A stretch of DNA of 64,000 nt, taken from positions 62,001 to 126,000 of the forward strand of contig NZ_CP010429.1 of NCBI RefSeq assembly GCF_000974425.1, read 5' to 3'. Positions 9,071 through 16,695 of this stretch are shown here, piece after piece; positions within the stretch are counted from its first letter, which is position 1, and each line of letters begins with the position of its first letter. Source of the stretch: Spirosoma radiotolerans (GTDB lineage Bacteria > Bacteroidota > Bacteroidia > Cytophagales > Spirosomataceae). The notes below the pieces were generated by a model. The model ran no database searches. It was not told the origin of the DNA and worked only from the letters and a program-made list of their open reading frames with translations. The translations under genes were made by a program, and so were the position numbers.

Positions 9071-9216
9071 AATGAGCCAAAGAGTGAATGAGCGAAAGTG
9101 TGCAGCTATCCGCTCAGGTAAAGTGAATAACGTTGTTTGACTTTGTAACTTTGCCGAAACAGTGAAGGTTCATTGGTTTTTTATCGCTCTTTCGCTCATT
9201 CACGCTTTCATTCATT
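9071..9216. repeat. Intergenic hairpin element, octamer family (copy 2, pdxJ/yqeY)
   Basis: Left arm about 9071-9100 and right arm 9185-9216 share a perfect 15-base complement (GTGAATGAGCGAAAG). The arms use variants of the octamer TCTTTCGC (TCATTCAC, GCTTTCAT). This copy lies between divergent genes: the left arm adjoins the pdxJ start and the right arm ends five bases before the yqeY ATG. The candidate yqeY promoter box sits in the loop. Confidence 0.85.
9146..9153 (+). promoter_or_regulatory. Candidate -7 box for yqeY
   Basis: TAACTTTG matches TAnnTTTG. It lies in the loop of the 9071-9216 hairpin, so a transcript started here would include only the right arm. No well-spaced TTG was found. 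Confidence 0.45.
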
Positions 9217-9221
9217 AAACC

Positions 9222-9674
9222 ATGTCGTTAAAACAACAAATAGACGCCGATATCAAGCAGGCCATGCTGGCTAAGAATCAGGACAAGTTACGTGCCTTGC
9301 GGGCCCTAAAGTCGATGATTCTGCTTGAAGAAACAAAAGAAGGCCAGTCCGGCGATCTCAAACCCGAAGATGAAACTAAGATTCTGACCAAAGCTGTAAA
9401 ACAACGGAAGGATTCTGCCGATATTTATCGTCAGCAAAATCGTGCTGATTTATTGGCCGTAGAGGAGGCTGAAATTGCGGTTATCGAACAATACTTGCCC
9501 AAGCAGTTGTCGGAAGAGGAGCTAAAAGCAAAACTACAGGCAATTATGGCCCGTGTTGGCGCATCGGTTCCTTCTGACTTAGGGAAAGTAATGGGCGTAG
9601 CTTCCAAAGAACTGGCTGGTCAAGCCGATGGGAAGGCAATTTCGGCTATGGTAAAGCAACTGTTACAAGGATAG
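9222..9674 (+). CDS. GatB/YqeY domain protein
   Basis: 150 residues, all-helical YqeY family. The N-terminal part (MLAKNQDKLRALRALKSMI) and the C-terminal DLGKVMGVASKELAGQADGKAISAMVKQLL match the domain that forms the tail of GatB amidotransferase. Free-standing YqeY is thought to affect tRNA-dependent amidation, but its role is not settled. It starts a run of three co-directional genes (yqeY, cvpA-like, rlmN) whose gaps each hold a hairpin element. Confidence 0.9.
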   Translation: MSLKQQIDADIKQAMLAKNQDKLRALRALKSMILLEETKEGQSGDLKPEDETKILTKAVKQRKDSADIYRQQNRADLLAVEEAEIAVIEQYLPKQLSEEELKAKLQAIMARVGASVPSDLGKVMGVASKELAGQADGKAISAMVKQLLQG

Positions 9675-9680
9675 AATTTT

Positions 9681-9753
9681 GTGAATGATTGAGAGATTGA
9701 ATTAGGGCATATGCCATCTATTCGATCAGTCAATCATTCCGTCACTCATCATT
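9681..9753. repeat. Intergenic hairpin element, GATGAATGAT-type family (yqeY-cvpA)
   Basis: Left arm GTGAATGATTGAGAGATTGA (9681-9700) pairs with ATTCGATCAGTCAATCATTC (9720-9739); GAATGATTGA is an exact ten-base match. The loop centre is the palindrome GGCATATGCC (9706-9715). The right-hand sequence continues as CGTCACTCATCATT and ends three bases before the TTG start of the next gene. Confidence 0.8.
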
Positions 9754-9756
9754 TTA

Positions 9757-10305
9757 TTGAATACGCTCGATTTACTCATGCTCGTTCCCCTTGCCTGGGG
9801 GGCTTTTAACGGATACCGAAAAGGTCTTCTGGTGGAGATCGTTGCGGTTATTGCGTTTGTTATAGCCATGATTGTCGGGTTTAAATTTCTGGCTTTTGGC
9901 ATCGAATTGCTCAGTCCATACATCAGCCGGGAGCTAGCCCGTAAGATTCTGCCCTGGCTGGGTTTCTCCATCATATTTTTTCCTACAGTGGTGATGATCA
10001 ACCAGATGGGTTTTGCCATCCGGCGGTCGCTCAAGTATTCTGTATTAGGCACATTCGATAGCGTAGCCGGTGCCACGGTAGGCGTTTTTACGTGGGTATT
10101 TGGAATTAGTGTTATCCTTTGGTTGTTCAGCTATATGGGCGTCAAGATGCCTGCTCGCCAAGTCGAAACGGCCTTTATGTATCCCTATATCAGGCCAATA
10201 GCGCCGAAAGTAATGGATAAGGCCGCTGTTTGGGTACCTAAAGGGTTAGACGCAGGAAAGAAGTGGCGAGCTGAAATTATAAAGAGTGAAAGAGTGAAAG
10301 AATGA
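9757..10305 (+). CDS. CvpA family membrane protein
   Basis: 182 residues with four membrane helices. It begins NTLDLLMLVPLAWGAFNGYRKGLLVEI, matching the usual CvpA opening. Relatives are needed for colicin V production in E. coli, apparently through envelope function. No ATG fits the conserved opening, so translation probably starts at the TTG at 9757, immediately after a hairpin element; ATG 9778 would cut off conserved residues. The C-terminal KSERVKE is encoded by the left arm of the next hairpin element, so both ends of this gene touch repeats. Confidence 0.85.
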   Translation: MNTLDLLMLVPLAWGAFNGYRKGLLVEIVAVIAFVIAMIVGFKFLAFGIELLSPYISRELARKILPWLGFSIIFFPTVVMINQMGFAIRRSLKYSVLGTFDSVAGATVGVFTWVFGISVILWLFSYMGVKMPARQVETAFMYPYIRPIAPKVMDKAAVWVPKGLDAGKKWRAEIIKSERVKE

Positions 10306-10356
10306 AAGAGTGGCTTTGCTGCTTTCGCTCTTTCACCATTTGCTCTTTCGCTCTTT
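10281..10356. repeat. Intergenic hairpin element, octamer family (copy 3, cvpA-rlmN)
   Basis: Left arm 10281-10310 (octamers of the form AAAGAGTG repeated) pairs with right arm 10321-10356 (GCTTTCGC, TCTTTCAC, TCTTTCGC, TCTTT). The left arm overlaps the last codons of the cvpA-like gene, and the right arm ends six bases before the rlmN ATG. This is the shortest loop in the family, about ten bases. Confidence 0.85.
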
Positions 10357-10362
10357 AAAAAC

Positions 10363-11424
10363 ATGAAACAAGATATTCGCAAACTGACGGCTGTTCAGTT
10401 AAAAGACTGGTTTGCAAAAAATAACCAACAGGGGTTTCGGGCTAAACAGGTGCACGAATGGCTCTGGAAAAAATCAGCGCTTTCGTTTGAGCAGATGACT
10501 AACCTGTCGCTGCCGACGAGGGAACTGCTGAACGAACATTTTGAAATACGATCCTTGACCGTTGATCAACAGCAACGGAGCAATGATGGGACTATCAAGT
10601 CATCGTTTCGCCTGTTCGACGGAAACCTGGTTGAAGGCGTACTGATACCAGCTCTACGTACTGACGCCCGTGACGACGGACCGAGTGATCGAATGACTGC
10701 TTGTGTATCGAGCCAGGTGGGTTGTTCATTGACATGTAAGTTCTGCGCAACGGGTTATATGGATCGGAAGCGCAACCTCGATGCGGCCGAAATCTACGAC
10801 CAGGTAGTGGCCATTGACCGGCAGGCTAAAGAAAACTACGATGCATCCCTGACAAACATCGTATACATGGGCATGGGCGAACCCTTGCTTAACTACAAAA
10901 ACGTACTGGAATCGGTTGACCGCATCACATCGCCCGATGGCTTGGGCATGTCGCCCAAGCGCATCACTGTGTCGACGGCGGGTATCGCTAAAATGATCCG
11001 GCAACTTGGTGATGATGAGGTGAAGTTTAACCTCGCTTTATCGCTTCATGCGGCAAACGACCTGAAGCGCGACCAAATTATGCCCATCAACGAAAGCAAT
11101 ACGCTGGAGGTGTTGGGTGATGCACTGACTTATTTCTATAAAAAGACGGGTACGCGCGTTACATTCGAGTACATTCTCTTCTATAATTTTAACGATACGC
11201 TGCAAGACGCTCTGGAACTTTGGAAGTTTACAAAGCGGGTGCCAGCCAAGATCAATATCATTGAGTATAACCCGATTGCGGAGGCTAGTTTCAAAAATAC
11301 AGATCCGCAAACGCTGGATAAATTCGCCGGATTTTTAGAAAGCAAAGGCGTAACGGTGAATGTCCGCCGGAGCCGTGGTAAAGATATTGATGCTGCCTGT
11401 GGGCAACTGGCCGGCAAAAAGTAG
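10363..11424 (+). CDS. rlmN: Dual-specificity 23S rRNA/tRNA adenine C2-methyltransferase
   Basis: 353 residues of the radical SAM family. The cluster motif C121-x3-C125-x2-C128 (GCSLTCKFCATG) binds [4Fe-4S] and SAM. The C-terminal cysteine (about C346, IDAACGQL) is the family's resolving residue. It methylates A2503 of 23S rRNA and A37 of some tRNAs. An N-terminal helical RNA-binding region (GFRAKQVHEWLWKK) precedes the barrel. The stop codon lies inside the left arm of the GTAGAGACGC repeat that follows. Confidence 0.97.
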   Translation: MKQDIRKLTAVQLKDWFAKNNQQGFRAKQVHEWLWKKSALSFEQMTNLSLPTRELLNEHFEIRSLTVDQQQRSNDGTIKSSFRLFDGNLVEGVLIPALRTDARDDGPSDRMTACVSSQVGCSLTCKFCATGYMDRKRNLDAAEIYDQVVAIDRQAKENYDASLTNIVYMGMGEPLLNYKNVLESVDRITSPDGLGMSPKRITVSTAGIAKMIRQLGDDEVKFNLALSLHAANDLKRDQIMPINESNTLEVLGDALTYFYKKTGTRVTFEYILFYNFNDTLQDALELWKFTKRVPAKINIIEYNPIAEASFKNTDPQTLDKFAGFLESKGVTVNVRRSRGKDIDAACGQLAGKK

Positions 11425-11548
11425 AGACGCAATGTATTTCGTTTTATTCCAGTTGCGCCTAACTATCCGGAATATTATTCAAATAAGCAGCTTTCGAAGG
11501 AGGTTCTATCATTATTTAGGCTTGTGACGTAACGTGTGGCGTCTCTAC
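11421..11548. repeat. GTAGAGACGC inverted repeat after rlmN
   Basis: GTAGAGACGC (11421-11430, overlapping the rlmN TAG stop) and its exact complement GCGTCTCTAC (11539-11548) flank 108 bases with no ORF. Similar GTAGAGACGC palindromes are, from memory, common intergenic sequences in filamentous cyanobacteria. A relation here is only suggestive. Confidence 0.7.
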
Positions 11549-11585
11549 TTAACAATTTGGTAATACGGCTGTGAGTAGTTTCACG

Positions 11586-11593
11586 TACTTTTG
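11586..11593 (+). promoter_or_regulatory. Candidate -7 box for the PiT permease
   Basis: TACTTTTG matches TAnnTTTG. A TTTG at 11556-11559 is 26 bases upstream, longer than usual. Predicted transcription start is near 11600, with a leader of about 50 bases. This supports the ATG at 11651 over the in-frame TTG at 11591. Confidence 0.45.
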
Positions 11594-11650
11594 TGGCAAT
11601 CATCAGCTTACGGACCCACCGTTTGCTTTCTTATAGAAGATACTCCGCTT

Positions 11651-13072
11651 ATGTTTGGATTAGAAACGGATGTTTTTATCCTCCTATTTATCAGCCTCTT
11701 CGCTGCTTGCGCCTTTGAATTTGTTAATGGTTTCCACGATACGGCCAACGCAGTTGCTACTGTCATCTATACCAATTCGCTAAAACCAACGTACGCCGTT
11801 GTATGGTCGGGAATCTGCAACTTCACAGGCGTTCTGCTGGGTGGAATTGGTGTCGCTATGGGCATTGTCAACCTGCTCCCTGTCGAATTACTGGTCGATC
11901 AGAATGTGTATCATAGCGTGGCTATGGTACTGGCCCTGCTACTTAGTGCCATCATCTGGAACCTTGGAACGTGGTATTTTGGCTTGCCCAGTTCAAGCTC
12001 ACACACGCTGATTGGGTCTATTTTGGGCGTAGGGTTGGCGTTTGCCACCATGCCCGAAAACAAAACCGGTGCGGCTGTCAACTGGGAAAAGGCCATCGAA
12101 ACAGGGTATGCCCTATTGCTGTCGCCTTTGCTTGGTTTTAGCCTGGCTATTGTGCTGATGTTTATTCTGCGCCGATCGGTGCCAGAAGAAGCCAAAGATC
12201 AGTTGTTTAAAGAGCCCAAGAAAAACACAGAACCGCCTACCTGGATTCGGTCGATTTTGATTGCCACTTGTTCGTTGGTGAGTTTTTTTCACGGTAGCAA
12301 CGATGGTCAGAAAGGCGTTGGTCTGATCATGCTGATTCTGATTGGTATTGTGCCTTATCATTTCGCGGTTAAAGCAGACCTTGATCCGCGCCTGATGCAG
12401 ACAAATATCACGACCATTCAACAAACAATGGGGGTTCTTGACTCGACCCATTTGTCGTCGGCGAACCGTGCCCGTCTGGTTCGGACGAATGCTGAACTTG
12501 CTGAACTAAGCCGTTTAGTTAATGGCCCGCTCGTCGACAACCGAATTCCGAATGAGAAACGACTGGAAGTACGGAGTGATTTATTGCTGATTAATAGCAA
12601 CGTAAAAAAGATTGTTGAAGACGAAGGGTCAAACTTAAGTGCTAATCAGGTGGCCCAGTTGAATAAGAATCTGGGTGAAGAAGGTGGCTTACGCCGGTTT
12701 ACCGATTATGCACCCCTTTGGGTAATCCTGATGATTGCGCTGTCTCTCGGGCTTGGCACCATGATCGGCTGGCGTCGGATTGTGGTAACGGTAGGGGAGA
12801 AAATTGGTAAGCAACACCTGACCTACGCGCAGGGAGCGTCGGCTGAATTGGTCGCTGCCATGATGATTGGCCTGGCTTCCGGACTGAAGTTACCTGTTAG
12901 TACAACACACGTTCTGTCATCTGGTATTGCCGGGAGCATGGTAGCCAACAAAGGGGTTAAAAACTTACAAGCAGGAACGATTAGAAACATTGCACTGGCC
13001 TGGGTGCTAACCTTGCCTGTCTCGCTACTGTTATCTTTCACCCTCTATATTTTCTTCCGCTGGCTTCTGTAA
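11651..13072 (+). CDS. PiT-family inorganic phosphate permease
   Basis: 473 residues. Two PiT half-repeats flank a hydrophilic central region of about 150 residues. The signature GFHDTANAVATVI is in the first half; the second carries FFHGSNDGQKGVG and later LKLPVSTTHVLSSGIAGSMVANKG. It imports phosphate with protons or sodium through the inner membrane. No PhoU-like (DUF47) regulator gene is adjacent, though one often is. It is convergent with the acyltransferase gene across a hairpin element. Confidence 0.93.
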   Translation: MFGLETDVFILLFISLFAACAFEFVNGFHDTANAVATVIYTNSLKPTYAVVWSGICNFTGVLLGGIGVAMGIVNLLPVELLVDQNVYHSVAMVLALLLSAIIWNLGTWYFGLPSSSSHTLIGSILGVGLAFATMPENKTGAAVNWEKAIETGYALLLSPLLGFSLAIVLMFILRRSVPEEAKDQLFKEPKKNTEPPTWIRSILIATCSLVSFFHGSNDGQKGVGLIMLILIGIVPYHFAVKADLDPRLMQTNITTIQQTMGVLDSTHLSSANRARLVRTNAELAELSRLVNGPLVDNRIPNEKRLEVRSDLLLINSNVKKIVEDEGSNLSANQVAQLNKNLGEEGGLRRFTDYAPLWVILMIALSLGLGTMIGWRRIVVTVGEKIGKQHLTYAQGASAELVAAMMIGLASGLKLPVSTTHVLSSGIAGSMVANKGVKNLQAGTIRNIALAWVLTLPVSLLLSFTLYIFFRWLL

Positions 13073-13179
13073 GTAGTTTACAGTTGTTTGGTTTACGGTT
13101 TTGGGTTAGCTGACGTACGGGCGTTACTTTCGCAAGTATGTTGGTGCGTTAGCCAACCGTAAGCCATAAACTGATTACT
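13073..13179. repeat. Intergenic hairpin element, GGTTTACGG family (convergent gap)
   Basis: Left side 13073-13114 contains GGTTTACGG and GGGTTAGCTGAC. Right side 13147-13179 contains GCGTTAGCCAACCGTAAGCC then ATAAACTGATTACT. The two halves pair imperfectly (GGTTTACGGTT...GTTAGC against GCTAAC...CCGTAAGCC). It fills the gap between the PiT permease and the acyltransferase and reaches both stop codons, so it may end transcription from both sides. Confidence 0.7.
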
Positions 13180-13978
13180 GTGCCCACTCCGGAGCATCCT
13201 GCTCAATGGCGTGACGTACTTTGGCTACGATGTCGTCAATTGAATCGTCGGGGCCAAAATGCAGGGGAGCCTTAAATTGAACCGTAAGGAGTGTATTCCG
13301 CTTCTTGAACCGTAATCCTTTCTTATCAAAGGCTCGTCGGAACCCATTAATGACGACTGGTACCACAATGGGCTCGTTGTTCTTAATCAGATGGCCGGTT
13401 CCTTTCCGGACGGGTGCATAGGGTGTTGTTGTCCCCTGCGGGAAGCTGACTACCCAGCCGTGGGCCAATGCTTTCGCAATTTTTTCATTGGCCGTGTTGT
13501 CAACAGCCCGTTGCACTTCGCGCCCTTCTGCGCGCCAGGAGCGTTCAATCGTAAGCGCACCACCCGCTGCAAAAACGCGCGGCACTATTCCTTTGCTCAT
13601 CGTTTCTGAAGCCGCCACATAGTACTGCCGGGCTCTGGGGCCAAGCAAGTAAACCGGCGGAAGCAAGGTGTTCTGAAATCCCCATTTGACGGCGCAAAAG
13701 ATGTGGAAAAAAGCGATGACATCGGCAAAATAGGTCTGGTGATTTGATAGAAATAAGACGTTGTTGATAGGCAGATTTTCCAGATTTTCAGTGCCTTGTA
13801 TTTGAATTCGGTTCACCACCGTATATCGGGCGTAGGTCAACCAGCCTACCAAAGCAATAATCATCCGCCTAATGACCAGTGAATTGCCAAACGGATCGCA
13901 CTCGAATAAACCGAGAATGTCCAGTGGCATCAAAAAGTTTGGCAGATAGCTAAATTTGGTAGGCTTAATATATTTCAT
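13175..13978 (-). CDS. 1-acyl-glycerol-3-phosphate acyltransferase-like protein
   Basis: 267 residues from the ATG at 13976-13978; an earlier in-frame ATG at 13996 adds six residues. It resembles the PlsC superfamily: SNHQTYFADV at about 79-88 stands where the catalytic NHxxxxD is expected, and FPQGTTTP where FPEGTR is expected. The histidine-aspartate spacing is X5, not X4, and the EGTR arginine is missing, so this is a divergent member. Transfer of an acyl chain to a lipid or other acceptor is the family role; the acceptor is unknown. Confidence 0.75.
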   Translation of the reverse strand: MKYIKPTKFSYLPNFLMPLDILGLFECDPFGNSLVIRRMIIALVGWLTYARYTVVNRIQIQGTENLENLPINNVLFLSNHQTYFADVIAFFHIFCAVKWGFQNTLLPPVYLLGPRARQYYVAASETMSKGIVPRVFAAGGALTIERSWRAEGREVQRAVDNTANEKIAKALAHGWVVSFPQGTTTPYAPVRKGTGHLIKNNEPIVVPVVINGFRRAFDKKGLRFKKRNTLLTVQFKAPLHFGPDDSIDDIVAKVRHAIEQDAPEWAQ

Positions 13979-14261
13979 TGGTAGGTTAAGAATCACACGT
14001 AATTGGTAAAGTTACAAGCCCGCTACAATGTTTTCAATAAAAAGTGCAACTGTCTCATTCACAAAGAAAAAGAGCTAATAGAATTCGACTCGACGATGGC
14101 TTTTCAAAAAAGATGAAAAATTTTTTTGTAAAGCATTAATCCTTTAGCTGACTGCACTCTCTAACCATCAAATTCGCAATTAAAAACAGAGCGCCTATAG
14201 CCGACAGTGTACACAATCAAGTTCAGGTTCACCTTTTTCTAATCAGTTTTTTTATACAACC

Positions 14262-14954
14262 ATGAAACGAATTGTGCTTGCCGGTATCATCGCCCTGTTC
14301 GGCGTATTTGCTACTCAAACGTCTTTTGCTCAGGTTCAGATAGGTATCCGGGGTGGTGCCAACTGGGGCTTTGCTTCCAAACCAGAGTACCTGGGTAGCC
14401 TGACTCCTAATTTTCATTCATCCGTTGGACCCACTGGCGCTATGTTCCTGGATATTCCCTTAAGTGAGCGTGTATCGTTCCGCCCTGAAGTGGCGTATGT
14501 TCAAAAAGGCGTAGCGATAAAACAAGGTTTCGACCTCAATCTGGGTGGTTTTACCCTGCCACTTGGCGCGACGATTGCTTACCAGTCACAACACATTGAA
14601 GTGCCTCTGTTGTTTAAAGTCAATTTGACCGACGGTGCGGTACAACCTTACTTAATCGCTGGTCCTGCGGTAAGTTATGCTTTTGATGGCCGTATCCGTA
14701 CCCGGGCGTCGGCACTGGTAACGACTCGTCCATTTGACGTAGATGTCAACTATGGCGGTATGCTAAGTCGCTGGGATGTAGGTGCCGTTGGCGGACTGGG
14801 TTTGTCGATGGATGCTGGTACAGGTAAGTTCTTTATTGAAGGCCGCTACACGCAGGGCTTCACCCGGCAGGTACAGGTGCCCGTCGTAAACGTTAATGTT
14901 CGTAACCGGGGAGTGGCTTTATCGCTGGGTTATTCGTTCCCTATAGGTTATTAA
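14262..14954 (+). CDS. Outer-membrane beta-barrel protein
   Basis: 230 residues. A signal peptide (about residues 1-23, ending SFAQ) is followed by alternating hydrophobic strands from VQIGIRGGANWGFAS to a terminal aromatic-rich strand (RGVALSLGYSFPIGY). This is the layout of the OMP_b-brl family abundant in Bacteroidota. It most likely forms an eight-stranded barrel with no known substrate. It is single, with a 283-base gap upstream and a terminator downstream. Confidence 0.88.
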   Translation: MKRIVLAGIIALFGVFATQTSFAQVQIGIRGGANWGFASKPEYLGSLTPNFHSSVGPTGAMFLDIPLSERVSFRPEVAYVQKGVAIKQGFDLNLGGFTLPLGATIAYQSQHIEVPLLFKVNLTDGAVQPYLIAGPAVSYAFDGRIRTRASALVTTRPFDVDVNYGGMLSRWDVGAVGGLGLSMDAGTGKFFIEGRYTQGFTRQVQVPVVNVNVRNRGVALSLGYSFPIGY

Positions 14955-15006
14955 CAACCAATCCTACCATTCATACATAATTTCCATTGAATCAACCTGA
15001 ATCAGT

Positions 15007-15041
15007 AAAGGCGGAGTCTGTTGACTTCGCCTTTCTTGTTT
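15007..15041 (+). terminator. Intrinsic terminator of the beta-barrel gene
   Basis: AAAGGCGGAGTC (15007-15018) pairs with GACTTCGCCTTT (15023-15034) with one G-U pair, a 4-base loop, then CTTGTTT. Confidence 0.85.
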
Positions 15042-15159
15042 GGTATGAGAATGCTGTTAAAATAAGGGATTTTTGGTTGCTTAAGTAGGGATTCAATCTG
15101 TAATTGTGTTAAATTTACTTCTCGTTATTTACCGAATCTGTATTGGCGACACCCAATTT

Positions 15160-16191
15160 ATGACAATGCAAACTGATTTTGTTCGTTCGACCGCTTCCGA
15201 GCCTCATCGCATTCGTACCCGACAAATTCTGAAATCACATCCTGAAATTAAAAAACTGATTGGGCAAAAGAACCCAACCACGTTTTGGGTTACCTTAGGA
15301 TGTGTGGTTCTGATGACTGGTCTGGCTTACTTAGTGCGGGATCAATCGTGGTGGATTGTAGTAGCAACAGCCTGGTTTATCGGTGCCTTTCCGGCTCATA
15401 CCCTGTTTGTCTGCATTCATGAAGCTGCCCATAACCTGATCTTCCGCAAGCCGGAGGCTAACATGCTGACGGGTATTTTAGCCAACCTGCCAACCGTATT
15501 CCCCACGGCGCTAACGTTCAAAAGCTTCCATATTAAGCATCATGCCTTTCAGGGCGTTCATGAACTGGATGCCGACTTACCCGACTGGTATGAGGCTAAA
15601 CTGATTAAAAATTACGCTATCGGCAAGGCCATTTGGCTGTTGCTGTTCCCTCTTTTTCAAGGCGTTCGCACACTCCGGATGAAAGAGTTAGCTGTTTTTG
15701 ATAAATGGGTGATGCTCAACTTTGCGGTTCAATTAACCTTCGACGTACTAATCGTCGTGTTTTTTGGCTGGAAGGCGCTGGCCTTTATGGGTCTTTGTTT
15801 GTTCTTCTCCGTCGGTTTTCACCCACTGGGCGCCCGCTGGATTCAGGAGCATTTTCTGACACTCGATCCCGAACAGGAAACCTATAGCTATTACGGTCCG
15901 CTGAATGGCCCCAACCTGAACGTGGGTTTCCACAATGAGCACCATGATTTCCCGTCTATTCCCTGGAATAAACTACCCGAAATCAAGAAAAGCGCTCCAG
16001 AATATTACGATACCCTGAAGTACCATACTTCGTTTGTGAAGCTGTTTTTCCGTTTCCTGTTCGATCAGGAGATCTCGCTTTTCTCACGCATCGTTCGCAA
16101 AGAGCGCGGTCGAGTAAGCGTAGCCGATCAATCAAAGCCGGATTTGGAGTTGGTGCAAGCCCAGTCAGCACACGCTGAAACAGCCGCTTAA
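15160..16191 (+). CDS. Membrane desaturase resembling dihydroceramide delta-4 desaturase
   Basis: 343 residues. The three histidine boxes of di-iron membrane desaturases are H87EAAH, H124IKHH and H258NEHH. The resemblance to eukaryotic sphingolipid delta-4 desaturase (DEGS1/DES) runs along the whole chain: an N-terminal RxxQILKSHPEIKKL segment, HPLGARWIQEHF, ETYSYYGPLN, NVGFHNEHHDFPSIP, then PEYYDTL. In DEGS1, as I recall it, the boxes are at nearly the same positions (89, 128, 259). This suggests the substrate is a ceramide or sphingoid base; many Bacteroidota make sphingolipids. An in-frame GTG at 15106 is open, but ATG 15160 (or 15166) is preferred. Confidence 0.8.
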   Translation: MTMQTDFVRSTASEPHRIRTRQILKSHPEIKKLIGQKNPTTFWVTLGCVVLMTGLAYLVRDQSWWIVVATAWFIGAFPAHTLFVCIHEAAHNLIFRKPEANMLTGILANLPTVFPTALTFKSFHIKHHAFQGVHELDADLPDWYEAKLIKNYAIGKAIWLLLFPLFQGVRTLRMKELAVFDKWVMLNFAVQLTFDVLIVVFFGWKALAFMGLCLFFSVGFHPLGARWIQEHFLTLDPEQETYSYYGPLNGPNLNVGFHNEHHDFPSIPWNKLPEIKKSAPEYYDTLKYHTSFVKLFFRFLFDQEISLFSRIVRKERGRVSVADQSKPDLELVQAQSAHAETAA

Positions 16192-16205
16192 ACTGTTTTT
16201 ATCAT

Positions 16206-16248
16206 TTAACAAAAATCCCCGCCAGCATCTGGCGGGGATTTTTGTTAA
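16206..16248 (+). terminator. Intrinsic terminator of the desaturase gene
   Basis: TTAACAAAAATCCCCGCCA (16206-16224) is exactly complementary to 16230-16248, with loop GCATC. The descending arm contains TTTTT. It may act in both directions. Confidence 0.85.
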
Positions 16249-16695
16249 CGGAAGATGTGATCGAACCTCGCTTTTGTAAGGTCTTAGTACCTTAAAGCCG
16301 ATCTGTAGCCTGTACTTGGTTAGGAGCGCTATAAAGTGTAGACTTATCTCTGTCAAAACGTTGAAATAATTTTCACAGTAGTCAGAAATGTCTTGATAAT
16401 ACGAGATTAGGAATAGGCCTCCCTTGTTCTAATTTACATTTCGAGAGGTTGAAGGCCGATAGTAAGTTAATATCTAACGTTTTCTTTGTTGAAATTAAGT
16501 TGCCGAATAGTCCCACAGGAACTGAATGTTTGTAGAACAGAATGGTTTGGGCTTGAACATTGATCGCGTAGCGATCTAACTAGGCGTTTGTTGGATCACT
16601 ACGCGACCAATACCTCCTCTAAAAACGAGTTTTCTACAAACATTTGATCGCTAACGCGACCGCTGCGATATCCCACAACTTAGATTGAATTAATT
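16249..16695. other. 447-base gene-free gap between desaturase and dsbD-like gene
   Basis: No convincing ORF on either strand. It separates convergent genes, so no promoter is required. Its notable content is the nested palindrome element at 16525-16644. Confidence 0.6.
16525..16644. repeat. Nested palindromic element with GATCGCGTAGCGATC words
   Basis: Outer arms AATGTTTGTAGAA (16525-16537) and TTCTACAAACATT (16632-16644) are exact complements. Inside, TTGATCGCGTAGCGATCT (16560-16577) pairs with GGATCACTACGCGACCAA (16593-16610). GATCGCGTAGCGATC is itself palindromic, and a third variant, GATCGCTAACGCGACC, follows just outside at about 16646. No ORF is present, so it looks like a non-coding structured element. 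Confidence 0.75.
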
